Positions 18,008-27,426 of a DNA stretch of 64,000 nt are shown here, in pieces. Under the pieces are notes generated by a model that saw nothing but the letters and a program-made list of their open reading frames with translations, did no database searches and was not told the origin of the DNA. Source of the DNA: Sphingorhabdus sp. EL138 (GTDB lineage Bacteria; Pseudomonadota; Alphaproteobacteria; Sphingomonadales; Sphingomonadaceae); NCBI RefSeq assembly GCF_945862485.1, contig NZ_CAMAYF010000003.1, forward strand, positions 1 to 64,000. The letters are read 5' to 3'. The position numbers and the translations under genes are program-made. Numbering within the stretch: the stretch's first letter is position 1; each line of letters opens with the position of its first letter.

Positions 18008-18025
18008 TTAGGGTCCTGACCCTAA
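18008..18025. terminator. Perfect palindrome between convergent mltG and alkylsulfatase genes
   Basis: TTAGGGTC and GACCCTAA form an 8-bp stem with a two-base loop and cover the alkylsulfatase stop codon. There is no T-run, so termination is only suggested by its place between convergent genes. Confidence 0.4.
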
Positions 18026-19968
18026 GGCTCCACAATATTGAAGGCACCCGGCATCGGGTCAAGCGCAGCCTGAAGCTTTTCAATTGCGGCCCTGTCACCT
18101 TCAATCTTCAATCCAGCGGCCTGCAACTGCGCCGCCGGCATTTTCAGGAATAATAAGGCCAGAAACAATTGGCGTGGACCAGTGACCGTCACCTTAGGTG
18201 CGGCGTGGACTTGACCCATTTCGCTGAACATCACCGAATTGCCAACCGTGACTTTCGCGGTTTCCTTTCGGTCAGAAATCACGAAATTCAGCGCCAGCGC
18301 GGCGTTACCAATGACATTGGGGTCTAACCGCGTCGAAACCGAATCCAACAACAAGCCCGTTGGTATCGCCGAAATCATATCGATGCTTTGCGCGTTAATG
18401 CCCGCCTTCATGCCGGCACGCAGTTCGCGCGCGCCTGTCAGGAACATGTTGCGCCAGATCGCGGATTCGGACTGATAGCCTTGCTGTTCATAGCTGTCGG
18501 CAAGCAAGGCCCGCCCTTCAACATTTTTGGGTTCGGCAAAGACGAGTTGGTTCAACAGGTCGGATGACCAGCGATAATCGCCTGCCTTCATTGCCTTTCG
18601 CGCTTCTGCCAGTACCTTCTTTGCGCCGCCCATCGCCGCGACCATCTTGGCCGCGCGGACCTCCGGCGAATGCGGGTTAAGATTGGCGGGGACGGCATCA
18701 TACCAACCCAGATAATATTGATAGATAGCCTTCGAATTATGGCTGTAAGTGCCGTAATAGCCTTTATTAAACCATTGGTCGCCAATCGTTGGTGGCGCCT
18801 TTAAAACTTCTGCGATCTCGGCTTGAGTCATGCCCTTGTTCATCATACGCACCGTTTGGTCGTGCAAATACCGATAATTGTCGCGCTGCCCCGCTAGCCA
18901 GCCCTTAACCTCTGACTGGCCAAAGCGCGGCCAGCAATGGCTGGAGGCGATAACATCGCTCCGCCCGCCATATAGGTTGACGGCTTCGTTTAGAAATACG
19001 GACCAACTCAATGCGTCACGCACTTTCGCCCCGCGCGGGGTCAGGATATTATGGAGACTGCACGTCGCAATTTCGGCGGACAGAAACGTACGCGCCGCTG
19101 GCAGATAGACGTTCATTTCGGCCGGTGCTTCCGTGTGTGGCACCATTTGGAACTCCAACATAACGCCATCAACTTCGCGCAATTCTCCCGTTTTGCGAAT
19201 GTCGATTGTGGGTGGAATCAGCGTTATGTCGCCTCCGCCAATGCCGTTGCCGATGCCACTGCCCATTTGCCCCTGCGGGCCGGGCGTCAGGTTACTACCA
19301 AATTGGAACGTCGCGCGCCTGCTCATCGCAGGACCAGCCATGACATTTTCAGACGCCGTCTCGGCCAGAAAATGCTCCGGTGCAATGACTGAAACCTTGC
19401 CTGCCTTTACGTCGGCCTCATTGATGATCCCGCGCACACCGCCAAAATGGTCGCCATGGCTGTGGCTATAGATAACAGCCGTGACCGGCCGTGTGCCCAG
19501 CTTTTCGTTCACAAGCTTCAGCGCCGCCGCCGCGGTATCCCGGCTGGTCAGCGGGTCGATGATGATCCAACCCGTTTGGCCTTTGATCACGGTCATGTTC
19601 GACACATCAAAGCCCCGCACTTGCCAGACATTGTCCGTCAACGCGTATAAACCATGTTTACGCAACAGGCCCATATGCCGCCACAGGCTTGGGTTCACCG
19701 TATCGGGGGATTGGCCGCCGGTCATCCAGTCATAAGCGCCAAGGTTCCAGACAGGCTTGCCATCTTTGTTGGTAATGACGGGGTCCGACAAAGTGCCGAT
19801 AAAACCCCTGTCGGCAAAATCGAGGTCACGGCCATCATCGGCGGGAAGCTGCGTCCCGACGCTGCGTTGCGCGGCGATGGTTGCATCGGAAGCTGGCTTT
19901 GCGTCTTGCGCAAATGCGCTTGTTGCCGATGCAGAGCTCAATAACGCTGCCAATAATATTTTATGCAT
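18022..19968 (-). CDS. SdsA-type alkyl sulfatase (metallo-beta-lactamase fold)
   Basis: A 648-residue secreted enzyme that hydrolyses linear alkyl sulfates such as dodecyl sulfate to alcohol and sulfate. The start at 19968 (MHKILLAALLSSASATSAFAQ) has GGGGAGGA upstream and gives a clean signal peptide. The binuclear zinc motif is in VIYSHSHGDHFGGVRG, with further ligands expected in EIATCSLHNILTPRGAK. The alkylsulfatase dimerisation domain covers roughly residues 370-510, and the C-terminal 120 residues are the SCP2-like lipid-binding domain. The domain set is complete. It may link to the sulfonate-sugar cluster 17 kb away as another organosulfur function, though that is only a thematic link. 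Confidence 0.9.
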   Translation of the reverse strand: MHKILLAALLSSASATSAFAQDAKPASDATIAAQRSVGTQLPADDGRDLDFADRGFIGTLSDPVITNKDGKPVWNLGAYDWMTGGQSPDTVNPSLWRHMGLLRKHGLYALTDNVWQVRGFDVSNMTVIKGQTGWIIIDPLTSRDTAAAALKLVNEKLGTRPVTAVIYSHSHGDHFGGVRGIINEADVKAGKVSVIAPEHFLAETASENVMAGPAMSRRATFQFGSNLTPGPQGQMGSGIGNGIGGGDITLIPPTIDIRKTGELREVDGVMLEFQMVPHTEAPAEMNVYLPAARTFLSAEIATCSLHNILTPRGAKVRDALSWSVFLNEAVNLYGGRSDVIASSHCWPRFGQSEVKGWLAGQRDNYRYLHDQTVRMMNKGMTQAEIAEVLKAPPTIGDQWFNKGYYGTYSHNSKAIYQYYLGWYDAVPANLNPHSPEVRAAKMVAAMGGAKKVLAEARKAMKAGDYRWSSDLLNQLVFAEPKNVEGRALLADSYEQQGYQSESAIWRNMFLTGARELRAGMKAGINAQSIDMISAIPTGLLLDSVSTRLDPNVIGNAALALNFVISDRKETAKVTVGNSVMFSEMGQVHAAPKVTVTGPRQLFLALLFLKMPAAQLQAAGLKIEGDRAAIEKLQAALDPMPGAFNIVEP

Positions 19969-20051
19969 CTTATCCTCCCCCAATATTTTGACTGGACGAT
20001 GCAACATTAGGCGCATTAGGTAAATCCGCTATTTAAGCGTCCCGCGGTTTG

Positions 20052-22229
20052 TTAGAGAAAACTATAAGGATCGACGTCGATCCCCACCCGCACACCGCGC
20101 GGAAATTGTAGGCTACCTAGCCATTCCCGAATGATATTCTGTACCTCGACCGAGCGCTGCGCATGCACCAAAAGGCGTTGCCGATAACGGCCACGCAACA
20201 TGGCGAGCGGCGCTGGTGCAGGGCCATAGACATGCATGCCATCCACCTGCGGCGCTGCTCCACCGACGGCGCGCGCCGCCTCAATGGCTTCGCGTTCATC
20301 CTCGGACGAAATAATGATTGCGGCGAAGCGCCCAAACGGTGGCGCACCAGCGGATTTGCGTTGCGCGGTCTCGGCGTCATAAAATGCATCCCGGTCACCC
20401 GCGACCAAGGCAGCGATCACGGGATGATTGGGATTACGTGTCTGGATGAAGACCTCGCCAGGCTTCTCACCGCGCCCTGCCCGACCAGCGGCCTGCGCAA
20501 TTTGCTGGAAGGTGCGTTCAGCGGCGCGCAAATCCCCACCCTCAAGCCCCAGATCGGCGTCAATTACCCCGACTAAAGTCAGTTCGGGAAAATGATAGCC
20601 CTTCGTTACCAATTGCGTGCCGATGATGATGTCTACCGCCTTGTTCTCGACACGTGACACGAACTCCGCCGCCTTTTCTGGCGACCATAAAGTGTCCGAT
20701 GTGGCAACGATGGTCCGCGCATTGGGCAGCAGGCGGTTTACCTCGTCGCTGATACGTTCAACGCCAGGACCGCAGGCAACCAGAGTATCGCTTTCACCGC
20801 ATTCGGGGCATTGCTCTGGCGGTGGCATGACATGGCCGCAATGGTGGCAGGCAAGCCGCCGCACGAGGCGGTGTTCGACCATCCAGCTTGTGCAGTTGGG
20901 GCATTGGAACCGGTGGCCACAGGTCCGGCACAAGGTCAAAGGCGCATAGCCGCGACGGTTGAGGAACAACAGGCTCTGTTCGCCACGTTCGGCGCGTTCT
21001 TCCAACGCCTTAAGCAATGTCGGGGCAATCCAATGCTGTGCGTCCGGCGCGTCGAGCGTCAAATCAATCGCCTTGATCTCTGGCATCTTGGCCGCGCCAA
21101 AGCGCGACGGAATTTCAAGGCCCTTATAGCGGCCAATGGCTACCATATGCCGCGATTCCAGTGCTGGCGTTGCCGATGCCAACACCACCGGGAATCCTTC
21201 AAAATGGCCCCGCATGACGGCAACGTCGCGGGCATGATAGCGAACGCCATCTTCCTGCTTGAAACTGGTCTCATGCGCTTCATCGACGATAATCAGGCGC
21301 AAATTGGCAAAGGGCAGGAAAAGCGCCGAGCGCGCTCCCACTAGTACCTTTGCGCTGCCATCGGCGACGGCGCGCCAGACACGGCGGCGCTGTGTGGATC
21401 GCAGGTTGCTGTGCCAGACCGCTGGCTCGACGCCAAAACGCGCCTCGAAGCGGGCAAGGAACGGCGCGGTCAGCGCGATTTCGGGGAGAAGCACCAAAAC
21501 CTGTTTACCCAGCCGTATTGCCTCAGCCACCGCCTCAAAATAGGTTTCGGTTTTGCCTGATCCCGTGACGCCATCCAGCACGAAGGTGTCAAAGCCGCTC
21601 GCGCGCACCGCATTGACCATGCTGTTTGCGGCCAATTGCTGCGCATCGTTCAATTTTGGCTTGGCAAATTCCGCAAGCGGTTCGGGCAGCGGCGTATCGA
21701 CGCTGATGGTCACGGGTTCAAACGCGCCTGCTTTAATCAGACCGCGAATGACGGCGTCACTCACGCCAGCTTCTGCCGCTAGCTCGCGCACAAGGCCTTG
21801 CGCGCCCTCCAAGGCGTCCAGCGCGGCAGCGCGTTGCGGTGTCAACCGCGCAGGCTCAAAACCTGTGCGGCGATATTCGACAATGGTTCCCGTCGCCGTG
21901 AACGCTGCCGAAGACGACAATACCATTCGCAAGACTGCCGCATGGCTCGTGAGATAATAATCCGCGACCCAGTTTATCAGGCGACGCAAGCCCAGCGTAA
22001 CCGGAGGACAATCGACAATTTCAAGCACCGCGCGCAATTTGCTGCCTTCTATCGCCTCTTCGCCAAAAACATCATCATCCCAGATGACGCCGGGCAATTT
22101 GCGCGGGCCAAGCGGCACCATCACGACGCTGCCCGGCCCTGCAATCATATCATCGGGCAGCCGGTAATCGAGCGGACCAATTGCTTGTGTCAACAAGACA
22201 ACACGGACGCGGTTAGTGGGCAAGCTCAT
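20052..22229 (-). CDS. priA: Primosomal replication-restart helicase PriA
   Basis: A 725-residue DEAH helicase that restarts stalled replication forks. The start at 22229 ([13 protein letters not shown]) fits the PriA N-terminal DNA-binding domain; the longer frame adds 44 unrelated residues. It has Walker A ([14 protein letters not shown]), DEAH box ([12 protein letters not shown]), the zinc-binding insertion with paired cysteines ([17 protein letters not shown] and [19 protein letters not shown]), and motifs V and VI ([26 protein letters not shown]). It is divergent from the transaldolase gene across 147 bp. Confidence 0.96.
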   Translation of the reverse strand: MSLPTNRVRVVLLTQAIGPLDYRLPDDMIAGPGSVVMVPLGPRKLPGVIWDDDVFGEEAIEGSKLRAVLEIVDCPPVTLGLRRLINWVADYYLTSHAAVLRMVLSSSAAFTATGTIVEYRRTGFEPARLTPQRAAALDALEGAQGLVRELAAEAGVSDAVIRGLIKAGAFEPVTISVDTPLPEPLAEFAKPKLNDAQQLAANSMVNAVRASGFDTFVLDGVTGSGKTETYFEAVAEAIRLGKQVLVLLPEIALTAPFLARFEARFGVEPAVWHSNLRSTQRRRVWRAVADGSAKVLVGARSALFLPFANLRLIIVDEAHETSFKQEDGVRYHARDVAVMRGHFEGFPVVLASATPALESRHMVAIGRYKGLEIPSRFGAAKMPEIKAIDLTLDAPDAQHWIAPTLLKALEERAERGEQSLLFLNRRGYAPLTLCRTCGHRFQCPNCTSWMVEHRLVRRLACHHCGHVMPPPEQCPECGESDTLVACGPGVERISDEVNRLLPNARTIVATSDTLWSPEKAAEFVSRVENKAVDIIIGTQLVTKGYHFPELTLVGVIDADLGLEGGDLRAAERTFQQIAQAAGRAGRGEKPGEVFIQTRNPNHPVIAALVAGDRDAFYDAETAQRKSAGAPPFGRFAAIIISSEDEREAIEAARAVGGAAPQVDGMHVYGPAPAPLAMLRGRYRQRLLVHAQRSVEVQNIIREWLGSLQFPRGVRVGIDVDPYSFL

Positions 22230-22376
22230 GAAGCGCGTATAGGCAATGATGCGGCGAACGTCACCATCTGGATGATGATCCCACACCATCGCAGATCTGT
22301 TTCCAATAGGTCTGTTGTTTTGGCCGATATTTTGCCAAGAGACATGAAACCGAATCTCCAATCAGGAAATAGTCCT

Positions 22377-23030
22377 ATGAAATTTTTTGCCGATACCGCT
22401 GACATTGCCGACATTAAGGATTTGGCAGCGACGGGTTTGCTCGACGGCGTGACCACCAACCCCTCGTTGATCGCCAAATCCGGCCGGGATTTTATTGAAG
22501 TCACGCGCGAAATCTGCGCCCTGACCGATGGCCCGGTATCGGCAGAAGTCGTTGCGCTAGATCATGCGACGATGATGAAGGAAGCCGAAATCCTGCGGAA
22601 GATTGCCGACAATGTCTGCATCAAGGTACCATTGACCATCGACGGACTGAAAACGTGCAAGGCACTTACCTCTGAAGGCACATTGGTCAATGTGACCTTA
22701 TGTTTCTCTGCCAATCAGGCGCTTTTGGCGGCAAAGGCTGGTGCGACATTCGTATCGCCCTTTGTTGGTCGCCATGACGACAATGGCTTTGACGGTATGC
22801 AGCTTATCAGCGACATTCGTTTGATCTACGACAATTACGCTTTTGACACCGAAATCCTCGTCGCGAGCGTCCGGCACGGTGTCCATGTTCTTGAAGCCGC
22901 GAAAATTGGTGCTGACGTGATGACTGCGCCGCCGTCGGTTATCAAAGGCCTGTTCAAACATATCCTGACGGACAAGGGCATTGAGGGCTTTTTGGCCGAT
23001 TGGGCCAAAACCGGTCAGGCGATTGGCTGA
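22377..23030 (+). CDS. tal: Fructose-6-phosphate aldolase-type transaldolase
   Basis: A 217-residue short transaldolase (TalC/MipB/FSA subfamily). The start at 22377 ([16 protein letters not shown]) matches the family; a longer frame reaching to 21798 is only antisense sequence over priA. The Schiff-base Lys lies in [13 protein letters not shown], with [37 protein letters not shown] and [12 protein letters not shown] all typical. It interconverts sugar phosphates in the pentose phosphate pathway. Whether it is a transaldolase or an aldolase cannot be read from these motifs. Confidence 0.93.
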   Translation: MKFFADTADIADIKDLAATGLLDGVTTNPSLIAKSGRDFIEVTREICALTDGPVSAEVVALDHATMMKEAEILRKIADNVCIKVPLTIDGLKTCKALTSEGTLVNVTLCFSANQALLAAKAGATFVSPFVGRHDDNGFDGMQLISDIRLIYDNYAFDTEILVASVRHGVHVLEAAKIGADVMTAPPSVIKGLFKHILTDKGIEGFLADWAKTGQAIG

Positions 23031-23081
23031 TTTTTTCAGCAAAAAATAGCATTCCAGCTTCTGAGGCTATATCGCCATGTA

Positions 23082-23109
23082 TTGTGATACGGCCCGTATG
23101 GGCTATTGT
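23082..23109 (+). promoter_or_regulatory. Candidate folE promoter
   Basis: TTGTGA (23082-23087) and TATTGT (23104-23109) are 16 bases apart. The implied start, about 23116, lies just before the structured leader that begins at 23126. Confidence 0.35.
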
Positions 23110-23125
23110 CCGTATAGTTTTTAAA

Positions 23126-23180
23126 GGCAGGCCGAAATATCTTAAACGCTGAAGAGGTGGGCACATTGCCTGCCGGAGCC
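23126..23180 (+). promoter_or_regulatory. Probable THF-II (folE) riboswitch
   Basis: GGCAGGC (23126-23132) pairs with GCCTGCC (23168-23174), closing a 35-base loop that holds a second helix TCTT/AAGA around AAACGCTG. The 3' arm runs straight into the folE Shine-Dalgarno GGAG (23175-23178), five to ten bases before the ATG. The THF-II class (formerly folE motif) is known in alphaproteobacteria directly upstream of folE, short, and masking the ribosome site. Position, size and layout all fit. I could not check the conserved nucleotides against a covariance model. Confidence 0.6.
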
Positions 23181-23185
23181 TAAAG

Positions 23186-23821
23186 ATGAACAAGCCCGAA
23201 AAGGTATTTCCCATCGCACATATCCATTATGAAGACGAAATCGGTGAGAATGGCAAAATTGTCGTTCCTGATGACGTTCAAGACGCCATTCGCACACTCA
23301 TCCGCTGGTCAGGCGATAATCCTGAGCGCGAAGGCCTGCTCGATACGCCCGCGCGCGTGGGCCGCGCGTGGCGCGAATATTGCGCTGGCTATGGCGAAGA
23401 CCCCGCAGCGCATTTGTCGCGCACCTTTCAGGAAGTCGGCGGATATCATGAGCTCGTATTGCTTAAGGACATCCCCTTCCAGTCGCATTGTGAACATCAC
23501 ATGGCACCCATTATCGGCAAGGCGTCGATTGCGTATATGCCAACCGATAAGGTTGTGGGCATTTCGAAACTTGCGCGCGTTTTGCACGGCTTCGCCCAGC
23601 GCCTTCAGGTGCAGGAACGCCTGACGGCCGAAGTTGCGAACTGCATCTGGGAAAATTTGAAGCCAGAAGGCGTTGCGGTTGTCATTGAAGCGCAGCATGG
23701 TTGCATGACCGGGCGCGGGGTGAAGGTGCACGGCGTTGGCATGGTGACATCAAAGCTCATTGGCTGTTTCCTAGACGATCAATCGAGCCGCAGGGAAGTC
23801 ATGAGCCTGATGGGCTATTGA
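23186..23821 (+). CDS. folE: GTP cyclohydrolase I
   Basis: A 211-residue enzyme that converts GTP to dihydroneopterin triphosphate, the first step of folate synthesis. The zinc ligands are visible in FQSHCEHHMAPIIGKAS and EAQHGCMTGRGVK; also IAYMPTDKVVGISKLARV. The full core is present, with an ordinary N-terminal extension. It is expressed behind a structured leader that probably senses tetrahydrofolate, giving end-product control of the pathway. Confidence 0.97.
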   Translation: MNKPEKVFPIAHIHYEDEIGENGKIVVPDDVQDAIRTLIRWSGDNPEREGLLDTPARVGRAWREYCAGYGEDPAAHLSRTFQEVGGYHELVLLKDIPFQSHCEHHMAPIIGKASIAYMPTDKVVGISKLARVLHGFAQRLQVQERLTAEVANCIWENLKPEGVAVVIEAQHGCMTGRGVKVHGVGMVTSKLIGCFLDDQSSRREVMSLMGY

Positions 23822-23849
23822 CCCCTCGATAAAAGGTTTTCAGTTATTG

Positions 23850-23892
23850 TTGGCGATAGCGAACTTACCCATATTTGGGGCATAGTCGCCAA
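23850..23892 (+). promoter_or_regulatory. Nested inverted repeats just upstream of nadC
   Basis: TTGGCGA (23850-23856) is the exact complement of TCGCCAA (23886-23892), and inside it CCC-ATATTT-GGG can form a second hairpin. The element ends 3 to 27 bases before the two possible nadC start codons, so it could be an operator or a translation-controlling leader. It does not match the NAD-sensing RNAs I know. Confidence 0.4.
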
Positions 23893-23918
23893 TCATGTTC
23901 AGGCCGGATAACAGCAAT

Positions 23919-24767
23919 ATGCCTTTTCAGATTCCTTCATTCGATATCGACGCTTTCGTCCGTGCGACGCTGGCCGAAGATTTGGGTCCGACGGGCAGAG
24001 ATGTGACATCCGAAAGCGTCATTCCGGCCGATGTCCGTTTCGACGGGGTCATGGACAGCCGCGATGCCATAACCGTGGCTGGCCTGCCGATCGCAGTCGC
24101 ATTTTTCCAAGCGCTCGACCCTTTGATGGAGATAGATTTATTGGTCGAAGAGGGCGCACAAGTGCCTGCGGGCACCGACCTCATGCGCTTAAGGGGCCAT
24201 GCCCGCGCCATGCTCACCGCAGAACGCTCGGCGTTGAATACCGTGCAGCATCTTTCGGGGATTGCGACAATGACACGGCAATATGTCGATGCCATCGCTG
24301 GAACAGGTTGCACCCTTTTGGACACAAGAAAAACCATTCCCGGTCTCCGGCTGCTTGAAAAATACGCGACGCGCTTAGGTGGCGCTACGAACCATCGCAT
24401 GGGCCTTTGGGATGCAGCCATGATCAAGGACAATCATGTTGCCGTTGCAGGCGGTGTAGCGGAAGCCGTTGCCCGCGCGAAAAATGCTGGGGTTGAACGC
24501 ATCATTCTTGAGGTGGACAGCATCACCCAGATCGAGCCTGGTCTGGCGGCGGGAGCAAGCCATTTGCTGCTCGACAATATGGACGCGAATATGTTGCGGG
24601 AAGCGGTAAAGCTGATCGCTGGCCGTGTGCCGACCGAGGCATCGGGCGGGGTGACGTTGGAAACGATCCGCGCCAAGGCAGAGACCGGCGTTACCTATAT
24701 CTCGGTTGGCCGCCTCACCCAAAGCGCACCGGCGGCGGACATCGGGCTGGATTTTGCGCAGGCTTAG
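23919..24767 (+). CDS. nadC: Nicotinate-nucleotide diphosphorylase (carboxylating)
   Basis: NadC converts quinolinate and PRPP to nicotinate mononucleotide, completing de novo NAD ring synthesis after NadB and NadA. I start at 23919 (MPFQIPSFDIDAF), giving 282 residues; ATG 23895 would add eight. Core motifs are LLDTRKTIPGLRLLEKYA, GGATNHRMGLWDAAMIKDNH, ILEVDSITQ, LLLDNMD and EASGGVTLETIRAKAETGV. No strong Shine-Dalgarno precedes either start. The RNase T2 gene overlaps its last 14 bases. Confidence 0.95.
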   Translation: MPFQIPSFDIDAFVRATLAEDLGPTGRDVTSESVIPADVRFDGVMDSRDAITVAGLPIAVAFFQALDPLMEIDLLVEEGAQVPAGTDLMRLRGHARAMLTAERSALNTVQHLSGIATMTRQYVDAIAGTGCTLLDTRKTIPGLRLLEKYATRLGGATNHRMGLWDAAMIKDNHVAVAGGVAEAVARAKNAGVERIILEVDSITQIEPGLAAGASHLLLDNMDANMLREAVKLIAGRVPTEASGGVTLETIRAKAETGVTYISVGRLTQSAPAADIGLDFAQA

Positions 24768-25485
24768 GCTTTTTGCTTTTTTAGGCATCGTGGCAGCGTT
24801 CCAACCTGCACCGACCACGGCGCAAGCTTGGCAATGTCAACCACCACGATTTCTTCCACGTCCGGCCTTGGAATTGCCGCCGTCCGGCCAAATAAGGCGC
24901 ACGGCAATAGACGGCTATGTGTTGGCACTGAGTTGGAGCCCGGAATATTGCCGCGGGCGGACGCGCGACCCTGCTGCACGGTTCCAATGTTCAGGCGAAA
25001 TGGGCGACTTTGGCTTTATCCTGCATGGGCTGTGGCCTGAAACCAAAGGGGCCAACTACCCGCAATATTGCCGTGCGGTTGGCGTTCTGCCCCGGCGGAC
25101 AGTCACAGACAATATCTGTCTCAGCCCCGCTCCGCAATTGCTGCAGCATCAATGGGCAAAGCATGGCAGTTGCATGACTAATAGCCCTGACGCTTATTTC
25201 GGGGCAGGGCGTTTGCTGTTCCACGCGATTGAATTTCCCGACATGGCACGACTGTCCCGCGAACCCGAGCGCGGGACGCCGTTGACGGTGCAAGTGCTGG
25301 CTGAACGATTGGCCGATCTGAATGAAGGCCTGCCAGCCGACGCCATAGCAGTTAAGAGCAATGCCAAGGGCTGGCTTCAAGAAGTGCGCATCTGTCTTGG
25401 CAAGGATTTCAAACCTCGGCGGTGTCCGGCATTTACCCGCGGCGCCCCAACTACAGCGCAGATCAAAATTTGGCGCGGGCGTTAG
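24754..25485 (+). CDS. Secreted T2-family ribonuclease
   Basis: A 243-residue periplasmic or secreted endoribonuclease of the T2/RNase I family, which cleaves RNA without strict base specificity via 2',3'-cyclic phosphates. Both active-site blocks are present: FILHGLWPE and HQWAKHGSCM, each with its catalytic His. I choose TTG 24754 because it opens a clean signal peptide (MRRLRLFAFLGIVAAFQ, cut after TTAQA); the frame is open further upstream inside nadC. Cysteines typical of the family are distributed through the protein. It may scavenge RNA for phosphate or nucleosides. Confidence 0.88.
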   Translation: MRRLRLFAFLGIVAAFQPAPTTAQAWQCQPPRFLPRPALELPPSGQIRRTAIDGYVLALSWSPEYCRGRTRDPAARFQCSGEMGDFGFILHGLWPETKGANYPQYCRAVGVLPRRTVTDNICLSPAPQLLQHQWAKHGSCMTNSPDAYFGAGRLLFHAIEFPDMARLSREPERGTPLTVQVLAERLADLNEGLPADAIAVKSNAKGWLQEVRICLGKDFKPRRCPAFTRGAPTTAQIKIWRGR

Positions 25486-25487
25486 GC

Positions 25488-25910
25488 CTAACCCTCAATA
25501 ATCCGCGTTGCGGGATGATGTTTGTCGAGATGTTTTTTGATTATCCTTAGATTCCGGCTGTTGGAACGCCAGACAAGGTCAAAAGCATCGCCGACAAAAG
25601 GGATTGCGCCAATCGCGGTATCCACACCGATATTTGCGCTCATACGGATAAGCTGCCATTTGGACATGCCTAGATTGCGGCCTTCCCACACAATATAGGC
25701 GCCCATGGCCGCGGTCACCAAGTCACCCAAAACAGGGACAAAACCAATCACACTATCCAACCCAAATGGAATTTTCGTGCCCGGGATAATGAAGGCACGC
25801 TCCAATATCTTCTCAAGCGCTTCCACGCGCGCGCGCACGGCATGAGGGTCATTACCCATAGCTGGCAAATCCTTGGCAATACGCGCAAATTGTTCCTGCG
25901 AAATCGGCAC
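25488..25910 (-). CDS. DUF4112 family membrane-associated protein
   Basis: A 140-residue protein of unknown function. The GTG start at 25910 (MPISQEQFARIAKDL) is chosen because AAGGAG lies eight bases upstream; the longer frame overlaps the preceding gene. The family pattern is a pair of amphipathic or membrane-inserted segments with Gly/Pro motifs: KIPFGLDSVIGFVPVLGDLV and GVDTAIGAIPFVGDAFDLVW. The tail is basic (NSRNLRIIKKHLDKHH). It is the last gene of a four-gene minus-strand run starting with the penicillin-binding protein, 19 bp after the solute-binding protein gene. Confidence 0.8.
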   Translation of the reverse strand: MPISQEQFARIAKDLPAMGNDPHAVRARVEALEKILERAFIIPGTKIPFGLDSVIGFVPVLGDLVTAAMGAYIVWEGRNLGMSKWQLIRMSANIGVDTAIGAIPFVGDAFDLVWRSNSRNLRIIKKHLDKHHPATRIIEG

Positions 25911-25929
25911 TGCAGTTACTCCTTTGCGC

Positions 25930-27384
25930 CTATGTCGGGTCACGCCCAAGATATTGCAACAGGTGCCAGCCACGGCCATTAGCGAAATGCCCCAATAGGC
26001 CGGGCCGGACGACTGACCAACGCAAAGGATTTGCAATGGGAATAAAGGCAACGCTGGTCTGCAATTCGGCCTCTGCCTCACCCAATAACTGCGCGCGAAC
26101 CGCGCTATCGGTCGTGCGGCGGGCTTCGGCCACAATCTGGTCCGCCCGCGCACTACAGATAGTGGCAAACTTGCATGACAGCTGATCCAGATACCAGATA
26201 GGACTGGATTGCTGCGCGGTTCGGTCAACGAGCAACAAGTCATGCGGTCGGTCCACCGTCACACGCTCAATATCAATGCCGACTGTTGCAAGATCCGCCC
26301 GCAAGCGCGCAAAGAATATCCGGCTGCCATAACCACGCGGCAAAGCCACGCGTAATGGCCGAAGGGCGCCATTGGCATTTTCCCATTTGGCAACAGTATC
26401 CCGCGCCATAGTTCTGCGTTCTTCCACGGACGGCGTTGACCATATTGGCCGCTTTATGCTCGCACGATTTGGTAAGCTTTCAGGAACCAATGTGACCGTT
26501 TCCTGCCACGCCACAATGTCGAACGCCGTCAGCAATTTGGGGCGATCAATAGCCATGGCGATTGCCGTTCGATTGGCTATGTCGGACAAAAATGGACCGT
26601 CCTTGACCACCTGCAGACCGAATAAACCCGGAACCGCGTCAAATTGGATTTGATCAGCCCGAATGTTGGCCGCATCGAGCAACGGGAAGCTTTCAAAACG
26701 CCCACCTTCGACAAAGTCGCTTTGTCCCAATGCATAACGGGCAATCACCGTGGATGCGTCACCACGCCGCAATGTTACCATCGCATTGCCCAAGACCTGT
26801 CCGCCTTCGTCATCGGTTTCATTGCGCCGCAACTGCATGACCTGTCCAAATTTCTTGGCCTGCATCGGACCCGATCCGGCGCCTTTGCTGAGCAACCCGA
26901 ATTCGGGCAAGGCCAGCAATTCCAGCAGATAGGGCATTGGGGCCTTCAGCCTAATTTCTACCACCTTACCCGTCATGGCGACGACACGGTCAATAACACC
27001 CAGTTCGGCACCAAGGCGTCCCTTACGCAATTCCCGGATGCGGGCAGTCAGAAGACGTGCAACCTCCCTCGATTCGACCTCACGCCCGTCATTCCACCGT
27101 CCTTTATTGAGGCGGAAGATATAACTCATGCCGTCTTCGGTCACGATCCAGCGATTGGCGAGGCCGGGCGCGACCCGTCCTTTTTCATCGAACGTCACCA
27201 ACCCCTGCGCCGTTGCAGCGCGCAGATAGGCCGACGCCAACGGTAGCGGCGTTGCGGATATTTTTAGAGGCCTAGGGCGATTTTCAATCACATCAACCCG
27301 GACGCGTTCATTGTCGACGCCTTCAAAGCATCCGGCAAGTGTTGCGGACAATAGCAACAACAAAATCGACAGCGAACGGATCAT
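25930..27384 (-). CDS. Solute-binding lipoprotein (peptide/SBP_bac_5 family)
   Basis: A 484-residue extracytoplasmic binding protein of the family that captures oligopeptides or nickel for ABC importers. The start at 27384 gives a lipoprotein signal peptide, MIRSLSILLLLLSATLAGC, with lipobox LAGC. A typical family stretch is TEDGMSYIFRLNKGRWNDG near residue 90, and the bilobal body continues to the end. No permease or ATPase gene accompanies it. It follows the trypsin-like protease by 42 bp in the same operon, so it may have an envelope role with the protease and the penicillin-binding protein rather than in classic import. Confidence 0.82.
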   Translation of the reverse strand: MIRSLSILLLLLSATLAGCFEGVDNERVRVDVIENRPRPLKISATPLPLASAYLRAATAQGLVTFDEKGRVAPGLANRWIVTEDGMSYIFRLNKGRWNDGREVESREVARLLTARIRELRKGRLGAELGVIDRVVAMTGKVVEIRLKAPMPYLLELLALPEFGLLSKGAGSGPMQAKKFGQVMQLRRNETDDEGGQVLGNAMVTLRRGDASTVIARYALGQSDFVEGGRFESFPLLDAANIRADQIQFDAVPGLFGLQVVKDGPFLSDIANRTAIAMAIDRPKLLTAFDIVAWQETVTLVPESLPNRASIKRPIWSTPSVEERRTMARDTVAKWENANGALRPLRVALPRGYGSRIFFARLRADLATVGIDIERVTVDRPHDLLLVDRTAQQSSPIWYLDQLSCKFATICSARADQIVAEARRTTDSAVRAQLLGEAEAELQTSVAFIPIANPLRWSVVRPGLLGHFANGRGWHLLQYLGRDPT

Positions 27385-27426
27385 GTCGCCACCATAAGCC
27401 CTAAGTCCTGACGCACAATCCAAGAT

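Noticed and set aside
21798-22376. Upstream extension of the transaldolase frame (about 190 codons).
   Set aside because: It is antisense to priA, and transaldolases of this family start at MKFFADTAD.
23032-23052. TTTTTT-CAGC-AAAAAA hairpin after the transaldolase gene as a terminator.
   Set aside because: The stem is only A/T pairs and no separate T-run follows, so termination is doubtful.
23850-23892. An NAD-sensing riboswitch before nadC.
   Set aside because: The nested hairpins do not resemble the NAD-I or NAD-II motifs as I know them; kept only as an inverted repeat.
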